Source: Imperialibacter sp964351395 (GTDB taxonomy: Bacteria > Bacteroidota > Bacteroidia > Cytophagales > Cyclobacteriaceae). Taken from it: DNA of 64,000 nucleotides. The stretch spans positions 1 to 64,000 of the forward strand of contig CAYGOF010000007.1 of NCBI GenBank assembly GCA_964351395.1. Reading direction: 5' to 3'. Positions 45,801-53,096 of the stretch are shown piece after piece (positions within the stretch are counted from its first letter, which is position 1; every line of letters starts with the position of its first letter). A program made the position numbers and the translations under genes. The notes under the pieces are model-generated. The model saw only the letters and a list, made by a program, of their open reading frames with translations, had not been told where the DNA came from and searched no databases.

Positions 45801-45971
45801 AACCGGACTGGTACCTGGAAACACCACCACGACAGCAAAGCTGGGTGATTCAAATTCGGGATCTTCTCCCCTTGGCATATTGAATAGTGAGTTCAAACCA
45901 AGTCCTATTACCATTGCAAACACTATGAGTGTGAACTGGTAATTCTTTACTGAAAATTCTGATATCTTCAT
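42879..45971 (-). CDS. RND efflux permease (second system)
   Basis: A 1030-residue pump with 12 membrane helices. Characteristic parts are MKISEFSVKNYQFTLIVFAM at the start, the helix 4 motif LGILVDDSIVVVENIERYL with two aspartates, and VEVKNSILLVDFTNQLR-like sequence in the second half. It belongs to a different RND branch from the one at 32548: here the first periplasmic loop reads FPGTSPVDMEELVVDPIEKKI. It is the last gene of a TetR-tolC-adaptor-permease operon; the substrate is unknown. Confidence 0.94.
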   Translation of the reverse strand: MKISEFSVKNYQFTLIVFAMVIGLGLNSLFNMPRGEDPEFESPSFAVVVVFPGTSPVDMEELVVDPIEKKISELEDVKRIVSNVDDGLVVMRIDYKYETDPDDAYQEVIREMNTVQQELPADIFSIEIRRFTPTDVNILQIALVSETATYRQLETQADELKERLEEVKSLKKVQDWGFPETAVKISLNLEKMAAAQIPLNVVLGAIQSENVNIPGGSVNAGSRRFNIKTSGSYTSLEEVQNTIVFTAAEKVVYLKDIADVAFDYEEENHLTRLNGKRAVLVTAAQKEGQNIFKVQEVYQPVVDKFRETLPSNIEMVQNFDQASSVDRRLSRFVKDFIIAILLVSITLLPLGYRAAIVVMISIPLSLAIGLFMLDTLGYTINQLSIVGLIVALGILVDDSIVVVENIERYLREGYAKKEAAIEATKQIGLAVVGCTATLIFAFLPLLFLPEAAGDFIRNLPMAVVTTVIASLFVSLTIVPFLSSRILKTHTSSEGNIFFRALKRLISGSYAKLLDKALARPWATLGIAFVLFLGALALVPSVGFSLFPASEKPQFLVNIETPVGTSLQETDKVALYVEKVLDQEEMITYYTTNVGHGNPQVYYNVIPKNEASNFSQFYVQLENDTRPEAKQELIDQLRKQFMYYPNAKIEVKDFEQGPPIEAPVAIRVFGENLDTLRNLTLQVENILKKTPGTIYVNNPLATLKTDLRFRINKDKAGMLGVPLAEVDKAIRMAVAGLTIGDFTDANGKEYDLLVTVPKGSITDMTVFDRVYVNSYKGAAVPLSQIASLEFETSTNLIKHFDKERFATVTAFVQSDYLVETVTQDVIAEMDKFEFPRGYSYRAAGEQESKEESFGGLGTIILITAFGFMGILVLEFGTFKSSVIVLSVIPLGIIGAILMLLITGYTFSFTATVGLIALVGIEVKNSILLVDFTNQLRREGMELSKAIQEAGEVRFVPIVLTSLTAIGGLTPLALEGNPLYSPLAIVLIGGLISSTILSRIVTPVLYKLLPPSIVVEKKEAPEEGMGMVPTIA

Positions 45972-46001
45972 GTTCGTTGCTTTTAGATCTCAGTAATTGA
46001 C

Positions 46002-47051
46002 TTATTGAATCACCATGATTGTTGACTCTTCGTTGAGGTAGGCCGAACCGGCTGAGACCACGAGTAAAGTGTTTTCCAGGCCGGAACTTATCGCCACTTC
46101 TTTGTCAGTAAAATAGGCCACATTCACCTTTTGCTTTTTGACTGTATTTCTCGCCCCCGGCAAATAAACAAAAGCCTGACTTCCATTCCCCTCAACAATC
46201 GATTCGATGGGGATCAGGTTTACCTGCCTGGTTTTCGAGGGAAAAATCACGACACTACCTACCAGTCCGTTGGCCAGCAATTGGTCTTTATTCACTTCTA
46301 GCTGCAGTTCAGCTTGATAAGTACCGTTCAGCGGGTCGGCTCCCTGTGCCAGCCTAACCACCGTCGCCTCAATAAGCTGATCAGCCAGGTGATCGAATTG
46401 AACTGTCGCCTTGTCGCCGATATTTAAACGGGCCCAATCACGGTCGGCAAGTCCCGCTTTCAACAACCAGGCAGATTCACTCCTGGCGCTCAAAGTAAAC
46501 ACTGGGTTGCCGCTACCTACCATCTCCCCTTCGTTGACCCACTTTTTTAGCACTACCCCATCATAAGCAGCTTTGATCTGTGAATTAGTCAGGTTATAAG
46601 TAGCGATGTGGAAACTCTCTTTGGCATTTTCATACACAGTCGTGATGTTTTGGAATTGCTCGAGGGTAGCAGCTGAGTCAGCCAAAAGTGATTTGAAGCG
46701 TTCCAGGTCACGGGTTGCTTTTTCCAAACCATTCTTGGCCTGAACTACCTGGGCTTCTATTTCCGTAAGATTGAGCGATGCCAGCAACTGACCATTTTTC
46801 ACTCTATCTCCCGTTTTTACATAAGTTTTTCGTACAATACCGCCGGTTTTGAATGCAAGTGTCCCTTCAGTTGCTGAGGAAACCAACCCGCTGGTACGTA
46901 CTGGTTTGGCTACCCTTTCTGATTTAACACTATCAAGCCGTACGGCCACCACGTTTTTATCTATTTGTATCTCTGACGCCTTGTTTTGTGTGCAGGCAGC
47001 TAGCACCCACATGGTCAAAATGACGATCGCTGAATTAAAAAATGTTTTCAT
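46002..47051 (-). CDS. RND efflux adaptor lipoprotein
   Basis: A 349-residue membrane-fusion protein with a lipoprotein signal (lipobox LAAC, Cys20), so it is tethered by lipid rather than a helix. The lipoyl halves read GGIVRKTYVKTGDRVKNGQLLASL and IKAAYDGVVLKKWVNEGEMV, flanking a coiled coil (about 95-150). The barrel and C-terminal domain follow. It lies 30 bp upstream of its permease and 39 bp after the TolC gene. Confidence 0.92.
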   Translation of the reverse strand: MKTFFNSAIVILTMWVLAACTQNKASEIQIDKNVVAVRLDSVKSERVAKPVRTSGLVSSATEGTLAFKTGGIVRKTYVKTGDRVKNGQLLASLNLTEIEAQVVQAKNGLEKATRDLERFKSLLADSAATLEQFQNITTVYENAKESFHIATYNLTNSQIKAAYDGVVLKKWVNEGEMVGSGNPVFTLSARSESAWLLKAGLADRDWARLNIGDKATVQFDHLADQLIEATVVRLAQGADPLNGTYQAELQLEVNKDQLLANGLVGSVVIFPSKTRQVNLIPIESIVEGNGSQAFVYLPGARNTVKKQKVNVAYFTDKEVAISSGLENTLLVVSAGSAYLNEESTIMVIQ

Positions 47052-47090
47052 GTTATGATGATTGAATTCTTCTGTATCAGTTTATTTTCT

Positions 47091-48485
47091 TTATAGACTA
47101 TTGATCACCTTATCCACCTCGTTGACACTCTTAAGAAGATGATATTTAGCAATGCTAAAGCTCAATTGTGCATTGGTATAGTTGAGTTGCGATTGCTGAA
47201 ACTCGAGGGGAAGTACCTGATTTTGTTCAAATCTCGCCTTTGTGATCTTAAAGGCATTTTCCGATGTTTTCAATGCATATTCAGCACTTAAAAGATTGTT
47301 GGCAGCCGAACGGGCTTCTTCGTATGCTTGAATTACTTGCAACTCAATTTGCTTTTCCAGTTGCTCTTCCTGTGCTTCTAGTGTTGATTTTTGCAGTAGA
47401 GCGGATTGGTATTTTGCCTTTCGGGCGCCACCTTTGAATAGGTCCCATTGCAAACTGAAGATGAGCATACTGAATTGCTGATCACCGTTAAACTTGTAGT
47501 CAAAGCCCTGATAACCAATATCACCAATCACAGCCAAATTGGGCATGATTTGGCTAGCGTCACTCATTTTCACCAGGTAACTGGTGGCTTCTTCTGCTTG
47601 CTGCACTTGCTTTAATTCGTTCCGCTGCTGCAAGGCAATCTCAGTGAGTCCTGTCGTGTTTTCTGTCACAATGAGCTGAGGTGCGGAAAAATCACCAGAA
47701 AACTGCGGATCGACAATAATCTCCGTATTGAGGTCACGATTAAGCAAGAAATTAAAATAGGCCTTGGCAAGGCGTTCATTTTTTCTGGCTTCACCCAGCT
47801 GCGTTTCCATTTTACTTCTATCGAACTGGGCATTGTAAACAGCGTCTTTGGTCACAAGCTGAGCTTCAAAAAAGCGCTGAGTTACCCGTAACCGTTCATC
47901 CAGCAACTCAAGTGAATGTTCATAAATTTTGATGGCTTCCGAGGACTGTAAGTAGCTGAAATAAGCATCTTTCACCATGCCCTTCAATTCGGTTTCGTAA
48001 GCCTGTCGTTTAGCCTGCTGCACGGTCACCATCTGCTGCTGCGCTTTGTAACCATACCAGATGTCGGAGTTGAACAATGGTTGCACCACTCTCAACTTCG
48101 TTTCATGAAAGCGGTTAGGAAGAAATTGAATTTCTTCGTTGTTGACGCTGGGAAATTGATCTGAGCCTGTCATTTGATTAAGTGTCGAGTAGACCGGATT
48201 CAGCAAATCGCCAATCGGGAAACTGATCCTTCTACCGCCCTGGGCCAGCGTGTAGGTGGCACTGATACCCGCGGAAGGCATAAAAAGTGCTTTTGACTGC
48301 GCCAAACTTTGGAGGCTTTGCTCATAGGCCAGGTCTTCCTGTTTAAGTGTCAGGTTGCTGGTCAGCGCTTCAGCCACATATCGATCCAGCACTCCAGCTG
48401 CTGCAGTTCCTTCACCTTGACGGGCCAATGAGGCTATACCCATCAAAGACAAAAAACTGGTTAATAGTGTAACTTTGGTGTACAT
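47091..48485 (-). CDS. TolC-family outer-membrane efflux channel
   Basis: A 464-residue protein with a signal peptide (about residues 1-22) and two outer-membrane-factor repeats, each mostly long coiled-coil helices. Markers are VAEALTSNLTLKQEDLAYEQSLQ at the start, LRVVQPLFNSDIWYGYKAQQQM and SLQWDLFKGGARKAKYQSALLQ. It should form the trimeric exit duct of the pump encoded downstream. A TetR operator candidate lies 12 bp upstream of its start. Confidence 0.93.
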   Translation of the reverse strand: MYTKVTLLTSFLSLMGIASLARQGEGTAAAGVLDRYVAEALTSNLTLKQEDLAYEQSLQSLAQSKALFMPSAGISATYTLAQGGRRISFPIGDLLNPVYSTLNQMTGSDQFPSVNNEEIQFLPNRFHETKLRVVQPLFNSDIWYGYKAQQQMVTVQQAKRQAYETELKGMVKDAYFSYLQSSEAIKIYEHSLELLDERLRVTQRFFEAQLVTKDAVYNAQFDRSKMETQLGEARKNERLAKAYFNFLLNRDLNTEIIVDPQFSGDFSAPQLIVTENTTGLTEIALQQRNELKQVQQAEEATSYLVKMSDASQIMPNLAVIGDIGYQGFDYKFNGDQQFSMLIFSLQWDLFKGGARKAKYQSALLQKSTLEAQEEQLEKQIELQVIQAYEEARSAANNLLSAEYALKTSENAFKITKARFEQNQVLPLEFQQSQLNYTNAQLSFSIAKYHLLKSVNEVDKVINSL

Positions 48486-48496
48486 ACATTATTTAC

Positions 48497-48509
48497 TTAA
48501 CAGTGTTAA
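48497..48509. promoter_or_regulatory. Predicted TetR operator TTAACA-G-TGTTAA
   Basis: A perfect 13-bp dyad just upstream of the tolC-like gene. Its sequence recurs with two changes at 49228-49240 upstream of the TetR gene, which supports a shared operator. Confidence 0.65.
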
Positions 48510-48570
48510 TTAATAGTTCAAAAAAAGGGATCAGGAACGCTCCTAATCCAGGTATTTCCATTACTTGATT

Positions 48571-49197
48571 CTACTTCTCAACAGATTTAAAATTTCTTAT
48601 CATCAGCTGAAATGCCTCGTACGCATCAGTGATGTATTGTTCGCGCTCGACTTCCTGATAGAGCTTCATTCTGTCACAAATTTGAAGCGAAACCAGTCCA
48701 TGAACGAAGCTCCATATCATCAAAGCAGCTGCTCGCATGGTGATGCCTTGCAAGTATCCTTGCTCCTGACATTCAATCACAACCTGCTCCAGGAAGGCAT
48801 GGGCATTGTGGCCCGCTTCCCATGTCTCATCAGTCTCCGTCGTACATAAAGGATCTTTCACCAAAAACATCAGTTGGTAATAATCAGGGTTTTCAATTGC
48901 AAAACGGATATAACGAAGGCCCATTTGATACATCCTTTCCATCGGATCTTTTACTTCCAATAGTGGCCGGAATTCATACGCAAGCATTCTAAAGCCTTCA
49001 AGGTGTAAAGCATAAAACAATTCGTTTTTATCCTTGAAATAGAGATAGATGGTTGTTGGACTATACTCAATAGCATCGGCAATATTTCTCATGCTCACTT
49101 TCTCGAAACCATGCTCCGCAAACAGCTTATTTGCCGTTTTGAGAATAAGCTCCTTCATCTCTTCCTTTTCTCTTTCTCTGCGTTCCGATATACCCAT
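48571..49197 (-). CDS. TetR/AcrR-family transcriptional regulator
   Basis: A 208-residue repressor. The N-terminal helix-turn-helix reads LILKTANKLFAEHGFEKVSMRNIADAIEYSPTTIYLYFKDKNEL (split here between residues about 17-60), the TetR signature. The ligand domain (about 70-200) is helical, with a C-terminal part similar to the AcrR-type repressors of efflux pumps. It is transcribed first in the operon with tolC, adaptor and permease. Dyads at 49228-49240 and 48497-48509 are the likely self and operon operators. The inducer is unknown. Confidence 0.93.
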   Translation of the reverse strand: MGISERREREKEEMKELILKTANKLFAEHGFEKVSMRNIADAIEYSPTTIYLYFKDKNELFYALHLEGFRMLAYEFRPLLEVKDPMERMYQMGLRYIRFAIENPDYYQLMFLVKDPLCTTETDETWEAGHNAHAFLEQVVIECQEQGYLQGITMRAAALMIWSFVHGLVSLQICDRMKLYQEVEREQYITDAYEAFQLMIRNFKSVEK

Positions 49198-49227
49198 GAT
49201 GCTTTCAGATTAACACAACAAACATAG

Positions 49228-49240
49228 TTAACGGTGTTAA
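49228..49240. promoter_or_regulatory. Predicted TetR operator TTAACGGTGTTAA
   Basis: A near-perfect dyad 31 bp upstream of the TetR start codon. Matches the site before tolC at 11 of 13 positions, indicating autoregulation. A further half-site TTAACA lies at about 49210. Confidence 0.65.
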
Positions 49241-49251
49241 GTAAAAAAAGT

Positions 49252-49304
49252 TTCAGGTTAAAAATTGTTTAGTTATCGATAACGTTAATATCATTAAACC
49301 TGAA
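49252..49304. promoter_or_regulatory. Nested dyad with central GTTATCGATAAC
   Basis: The perfect 12-bp palindrome GTTATCGATAAC (49272-49283) is nearly concentric with outer arms TTCAGGTT (49252-49259) and AACCTGAA (49297-49304). It lies between the TetR promoter and the toxin-antitoxin genes and may be the operator of the latter. Confidence 0.5.
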
Positions 49305-49355
49305 GAAACTTTCTCTTATTTTATTAACTTTGAAGAGGTTACTTTCTATCTGCCG

Positions 49356-49581
49356 ATGCATAAATCGTTGTCAAACATACAAATAGAGCTTCTTAAGACG
49401 TTTTCACACAACGTATCGGAAAAAGACCTGCTTGAGGTAAAAAGGCTCTTAACAAATTTCTTTGGGCGAAAAAGCAATAATGGAAGCCAACAAGAAATGG
49501 GATGAAAGCGGATGGTCAGATGAGAAAGCTGACGAACTATTAAAAACTCACAAGAGAACACCATATTCAAACAGCAAATAA
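49356..49581 (+). pseudogene. Antitoxin gene of a PIN toxin-antitoxin pair, with +1 frameshift
   Basis: From ATG 49356 the frame reads MHKSLSNIQIELLKTFSHNV, then EKDLLEVKRLLTNFFGRK, and ends early at TGA 49503-49505 (49 residues). With one fewer A in the A5 run at 49469-49473 it continues AIMEANKKWDESGWSDEKAD and ends ELLKTHKRTPYSNSK at TAA 49579-49581, giving 74 residues. The joined product has the layout of the Bacteroidota antitoxin that precedes COG1569-type PIN toxins. The toxin begins 6 bp later. Either the sequence has an extra A, or the gene is broken or uses slippage. Confidence 0.75.
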
Positions 49582-49587
49582 CCGATA

Positions 49588-50004
49588 GTGCTCAGGGTTG
49601 TACTCGACACAAATATTCTTATAGTTGCAGTCTCGGCAAGATCTCCTTATCACTGGGAATATGAGACATTTTTAAAGGAAAAATTCCTGCTTCTCGTTAC
49701 AACTAAAATACTTGCCGAATATCATGAAATTATTACTGAGCACATGGGTGCACCAGTAGCTGACAATGTCCTCCTATCGATCGAAAACTGCGTTAACACT
49801 AGTTTCATCACCCGATATTTTAAATGGAATTTGATTAGTACAGACCCGGACGACAACAAATTTTCAGACTGCGCAGTCGCGGGAAATTCAGACTTTCTAG
49901 TAACAGAAGACAGACACTTTGAAGTAGTGAAAAATATAGATTTCCCAAAAGTAAATATCATTTCAATTTCCCAGTTTAAAGAACTGCTTGCAAAAGTAAA
50001 CTAA
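49588..50004 (+). CDS. PIN-domain toxin (COG1569-type)
   Basis: A 138-residue protein starting at GTG 49588, 6 bp after the antitoxin stop. It should be an endoribonuclease cleaving RNA when freed from antitoxin. The PIN acidic residues are present: Asp in VLDTNIL near the start, Glu in TTKILAEYHEII, Asp in DPDDNKFSDCAVAG and the LVTEDRHF strand. All look intact, which makes a broken antitoxin alongside it surprising. No signal peptide. Confidence 0.9.
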   Translation: MLRVVLDTNILIVAVSARSPYHWEYETFLKEKFLLLVTTKILAEYHEIITEHMGAPVADNVLLSIENCVNTSFITRYFKWNLISTDPDDNKFSDCAVAGNSDFLVTEDRHFEVVKNIDFPKVNIISISQFKELLAKVN

Positions 50005-50027
50005 AGACTGCTCTAATCGAGTGAACG

Positions 50028-50456
50028 ATGAAGCGAACCATCATCATATATGGACTGAGCATGGCAGCACTGCTATTCTTTCTGAAAGTGCTTGAATATA
50101 GGTTTTTTGTGAGGGACCTTTCTCTTGAAATTTACCTGGGAGCCGTCGCAGTGATGTTTACCATCATTGGCGTTTGGGCCGGCAGTAAATTGATTAGCAG
50201 AGGTAACGTAAAAGTGATTCAAGCGTCCTCTTTTGAAATTGACGAGGCCACGCTGGATCAGTCTGGTATCAGCCAGCGGGAATATGATGTTCTCCAATTA
50301 ATGGCATTGGGCATGTCAAACCAGGAAATTGGTGACAAACTCTTTATATCATTGAGCACTGTTAAAACCCACACCGCCAACCTGTTTGTGAAACTAGACG
50401 TCAAAAGGCGTACACAGGCAATTCAGCGCGCCAAAGAGCTAAGGCTTATACAATAG
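50028..50456 (+). CDS. Membrane-anchored LuxR-type HTH protein
   Basis: A 142-residue protein with two membrane helices (about residues 4-21 and 33-53) followed by a short linker and a LuxR/GerE helix-turn-helix: SQREYDVLQLMALGMSNQEIG, then ISLSTVKTHTANLFVKLDVKRRTQAI. It lacks a receiver or ligand domain, so the membrane part may sense something or merely anchor the DNA-binding head. It is 23 bp after the toxin gene and on the same strand. Its regulatory targets are not evident. Confidence 0.88.
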   Translation: MKRTIIIYGLSMAALLFFLKVLEYRFFVRDLSLEIYLGAVAVMFTIIGVWAGSKLISRGNVKVIQASSFEIDEATLDQSGISQREYDVLQLMALGMSNQEIGDKLFISLSTVKTHTANLFVKLDVKRRTQAIQRAKELRLIQ

Positions 50457-50610
50457 CGTTGCTGTTGACACAATTTGACTATGCCTACTTACAAGGCACC
50501 CGCATAGTCCTTTCGTACTATCTTGCTCAAAAACCGTAAATTCATACTAAAGTATGAGCTCCCCAATCAAGGAATACATTTGCTTTGGGTCAAAACAAAA
50601 AGAATTGAAT

Positions 50611-51144
50611 ATGAGAAAAATCGTGATCACCTATGGGGCTATTGCGGGACTTATTGTTACTGCGCCAATGTTCGCGGCGATGTTTACGGGAAGAAAAGAC
50701 ATCGACTTTGGTTTAGGAGAAGTATTCGGTTATGCCATCATGATCCTGGCCTTTTCGATGGTCTTTGTTGGTATCCGGTCGCTGAGAAATAACGAAATGG
50801 AAGGCAAGATAACTTTTGGCAAAGGGCTAATCACCGGGCTCTATATTACGCTTATTGCCTCTATTGTCTACTGTACCGTTTGGGAACTCTATCTCGATGT
50901 TTCTGGCATTGACTTTATGGCCGACTACTCCGCCCAATACCTTGAAAAAATGAAAGAGCAGGGAGCAAGCGAGCAGGAAATTGCTGAAATGACAGTAGAA
51001 ATGGATGCAATGTCAGACATGTACAAGAACCCATTTTCCCGCATCGGAATCACATTTGTAGAAATATTTCCAGTAGGCCTTATCGTGTCACTTATCTGTG
51101 CAGGAATTCTAAAAAGAAAAGAAAGTATGCCGACTGCAGACTGA
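50611..51144 (+). CDS. DUF4199-family membrane protein
   Basis: A protein of 177 residues from the ATG at 50611 (MRKIVITYGAIAGLIVTAPM, the usual DUF4199 start); the frame's earlier ATG adds a non-conserved leader. It has four membrane helices (about 6-25, 37-55, 70-92 and 145-165), with a polar loop rich in Glu and Met in between (KEQGASEQEIAEM). DUF4199 is a Bacteroidota family of unknown role. It ends 26 bp before a VOC gene on the same strand. Confidence 0.88.
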   Translation: MRKIVITYGAIAGLIVTAPMFAAMFTGRKDIDFGLGEVFGYAIMILAFSMVFVGIRSLRNNEMEGKITFGKGLITGLYITLIASIVYCTVWELYLDVSGIDFMADYSAQYLEKMKEQGASEQEIAEMTVEMDAMSDMYKNPFSRIGITFVEIFPVGLIVSLICAGILKRKESMPTAD

Positions 51145-51170
51145 GCATCCAATTATTAAACTCAATTATC

Positions 51171-51542
51171 ATGAACGAACAACAAATAGGACATATCGTG
51201 CACTTCGACCTGGCTGTGGAAGACCACGAAACAGTCAGCGAGTTCTACAAAGAGGTAGTAGGCTGGGAAAAGGAAGGGCTTAGCATGGGCAACTACGATG
51301 ACTTTGTAATGAAAGACAAAGAAGGCAGCTTTGTGAGTGGTGTTTGCAAAAGTGCTGGACCCAATGCTTATTTGCCTCCCTACTGGCTCATTTACGTCAA
51401 GGTAGAAGACCTTGACGCCAGTCTCGCAAAATGTAAGGAGATGGGCGGGCAGGTATTAGGAGATAAGCGAAAGTTTGGGGAAGACACGTTCTACTGCCTC
51501 ATTCAGGACCCTGCAGGCGCTTATATGATGCTGACGAATTGA
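51171..51542 (+). CDS. VOC-family protein
   Basis: A 123-residue protein with two VOC modules. IGHIVHFDLAVEDHETVSEFYKEVVGW opens the first; the second has IYVKVEDLDASLAKCKEMGGQV and closes FYCLIQDPAGAYMMLTN. It resembles proteins annotated as glyoxalase/bleomycin-resistance-like or lactoylglutathione-lyase-like; residues for metal binding are only partly clear. Substrate unknown. It faces the convergent metallo-beta-lactamase gene across a terminator. Confidence 0.88.
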   Translation: MNEQQIGHIVHFDLAVEDHETVSEFYKEVVGWEKEGLSMGNYDDFVMKDKEGSFVSGVCKSAGPNAYLPPYWLIYVKVEDLDASLAKCKEMGGQVLGDKRKFGEDTFYCLIQDPAGAYMMLTN

Positions 51543-51549
51543 AATAAAA

Positions 51550-51585
51550 AAGTCGTGCCATCAGCAATAGCTGGTAGCACGACTT
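51550..51585 (-). terminator. Terminator between VOC and MBL-rhodanese genes
   Basis: Arms AAGTCGTGC (51550-51558) and GCACGACTT (51577-51585), with an inner CAGC/GCTG stem. On the minus strand it is followed by a T-rich tract (TTTTTATTTC), so it most likely ends the leftward MBL gene; it lies between convergent stops. Confidence 0.85.
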
Positions 51586-51602
51586 CACAATAAACTCCCC
51601 TC

Positions 51603-53015
51603 TTACTTTTGCAACGTACTAGGGCATACGTAGTCAGTTCTGGGAACGCTCGTCGCCTCAATGGCTTTCCAGCCGCCTTCAATATTGATGATATTGTCCC
51701 AACCCCTTGCTTTCAGTATAGAGCTGGCGATCATTGAGCGATAACCACCTGCACAATACAAGTACAAAGGCTTTTCCTTATCAAAATCAGCCATATGGTC
51801 ATTGATGAAGTCCAATGCCAGGTTCTTCGCATCTTCTACGTGCTCAGCAGCAAACTCACTTGGCTTTCGCACGTCTATCACTTCCAGCTTTTCTTCACTA
51901 AATTTTTCTGAGAAGTTAGCAGCACTGATGTTGGTGATTGTATCGGCTTCTTTGCCAGCTTTTTTCCAGGCAGCAAAGCTCCCTTCCAAATACCCGATAG
52001 TATTATCGTATCCAACCCTGGCAAGTCTTGTAACTACCTCCTCTTCTCTTCCGGGCTCAGCCACCACAAGAATCGGTTGTTTGATATCCAAAATAAGCGC
52101 ACCAACCCAGGGAGCAAAACTACCATCGATTCCTATGTTGATAGAGTTTGGAATAAACCCTTTAGCAAAAACATTCGGTTCACGGGTATCAAGCACCAAT
52201 GCTTCTGTTTCGTTGGCTGCTGCTTCAAAGCCTTCGGCAGAAAGTTTTTGTAAACCACGGCTCAGCACCTTGTCTACGCTTTCATAGCCCATTTTATTCA
52301 TCATCACATTTTCAGGGAAATAAACAGGAGGGGGTGTAAGTCCGTCGGTTACTTCCTTCACAAACTCATCCCTGGTCATGTTTGCTCTCAGGGCATAATT
52401 GGTCTCTTTTTGGTGGCCTAGTGTATCGGTTGTTTCCTTGCTCATGTTCTTACCGCAAGCAGAGCCAGCGCCATGACCGGGATATACGATCACATCGTCA
52501 GGCAATGTCATTATTTTGTTTCTGAGAGAATCGAATAGGTGACCGGCGAGGTCCTCCACTGTAAGGTGCGACTTTGCAGCAAGGTCCGGTCTGCCAACAT
52601 CGCCAATGAAAAGCGTATCACCAGAAAAAATAGCGCTCTCTTTTCCTTCTTCATCTATTAACAAGTAAGTTGTGCTCTCCATGGTATGGCCAGGAGTATG
52701 CAACACCTTAAGCACTGCTTTTCCAATCTTAAGTTCTTCACCATCTTTCGCTACATAAGCCTCAAAGCCTGGTTGTGCATTTGGCCCAAATACAATCGGG
52801 GCGCCAGTTTTCTTTGATAAATCAAGGTGACCTGACACGAAATCAGCATGAAAATGTGTCTCCAGCACATATTTGATTTTGGCTCCTCTTCGTTCGGCCT
52901 TTTCTACATAGGGTTCCACCTCGCGCAGTGGGTCAATGATGGCTGCTTCGCCTTCACTTTCAATATAATAAGCGCCTTGCGCAAGGCATCCGGTGTAAAT
53001 TTGTTCTACTATCAT
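51603..53015 (-). CDS. Persulfide-dioxygenase-like metallo-beta-lactamase/rhodanese fusion
   Basis: A 470-residue protein in three parts. Residues 1 to about 240 are an ETHE1-like metallo-beta-lactamase domain: ETHFHADFVSGH (His54, His56, Asp58), LHTPGHTMES and IFSGDTLFIGDVGRPDL, for one iron. Next comes a rhodanese-like domain (about 260-350) whose loop position reads VVAEPGRE, with no cysteine, and then a second rhodanese (about 370-465) with the active loop YLYCAGGYRS. That order matches CstB-type enzymes, which oxidise persulfide to sulfite or thiosulfate. It follows a Crp/Fnr gene; operator half-sites at 53061-53087 lie just upstream. Confidence 0.9.
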   Translation of the reverse strand: MIVEQIYTGCLAQGAYYIESEGEAAIIDPLREVEPYVEKAERRGAKIKYVLETHFHADFVSGHLDLSKKTGAPIVFGPNAQPGFEAYVAKDGEELKIGKAVLKVLHTPGHTMESTTYLLIDEEGKESAIFSGDTLFIGDVGRPDLAAKSHLTVEDLAGHLFDSLRNKIMTLPDDVIVYPGHGAGSACGKNMSKETTDTLGHQKETNYALRANMTRDEFVKEVTDGLTPPPVYFPENVMMNKMGYESVDKVLSRGLQKLSAEGFEAAANETEALVLDTREPNVFAKGFIPNSINIGIDGSFAPWVGALILDIKQPILVVAEPGREEEVVTRLARVGYDNTIGYLEGSFAAWKKAGKEADTITNISAANFSEKFSEEKLEVIDVRKPSEFAAEHVEDAKNLALDFINDHMADFDKEKPLYLYCAGGYRSMIASSILKARGWDNIINIEGGWKAIEATSVPRTDYVCPSTLQK

Positions 53016-53060
53016 TTCCTGAGGTTTTTCAATTTGCTTCTACAAAGGTAGCTGAGTGTA

Positions 53061-53087
53061 TCACCCTTTTTGGTGACATAAATCACC
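53061..53087. promoter_or_regulatory. Three alternating Crp-type half-sites upstream of the MBL-rhodanese gene
   Basis: TCACC (53061-53065), GGTGA (53072-53076) and TCACC (53083-53087) start exactly 11 bp apart. GGTGA-N6-TCACC fits the GTGA-N6-TCAC core of Crp/Fnr sites. They lie about 45-75 bp upstream of the MBL start and just below the adjacent regulator's stop. Confidence 0.65.
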
Positions 53088-53096
53088 TACACAAAA

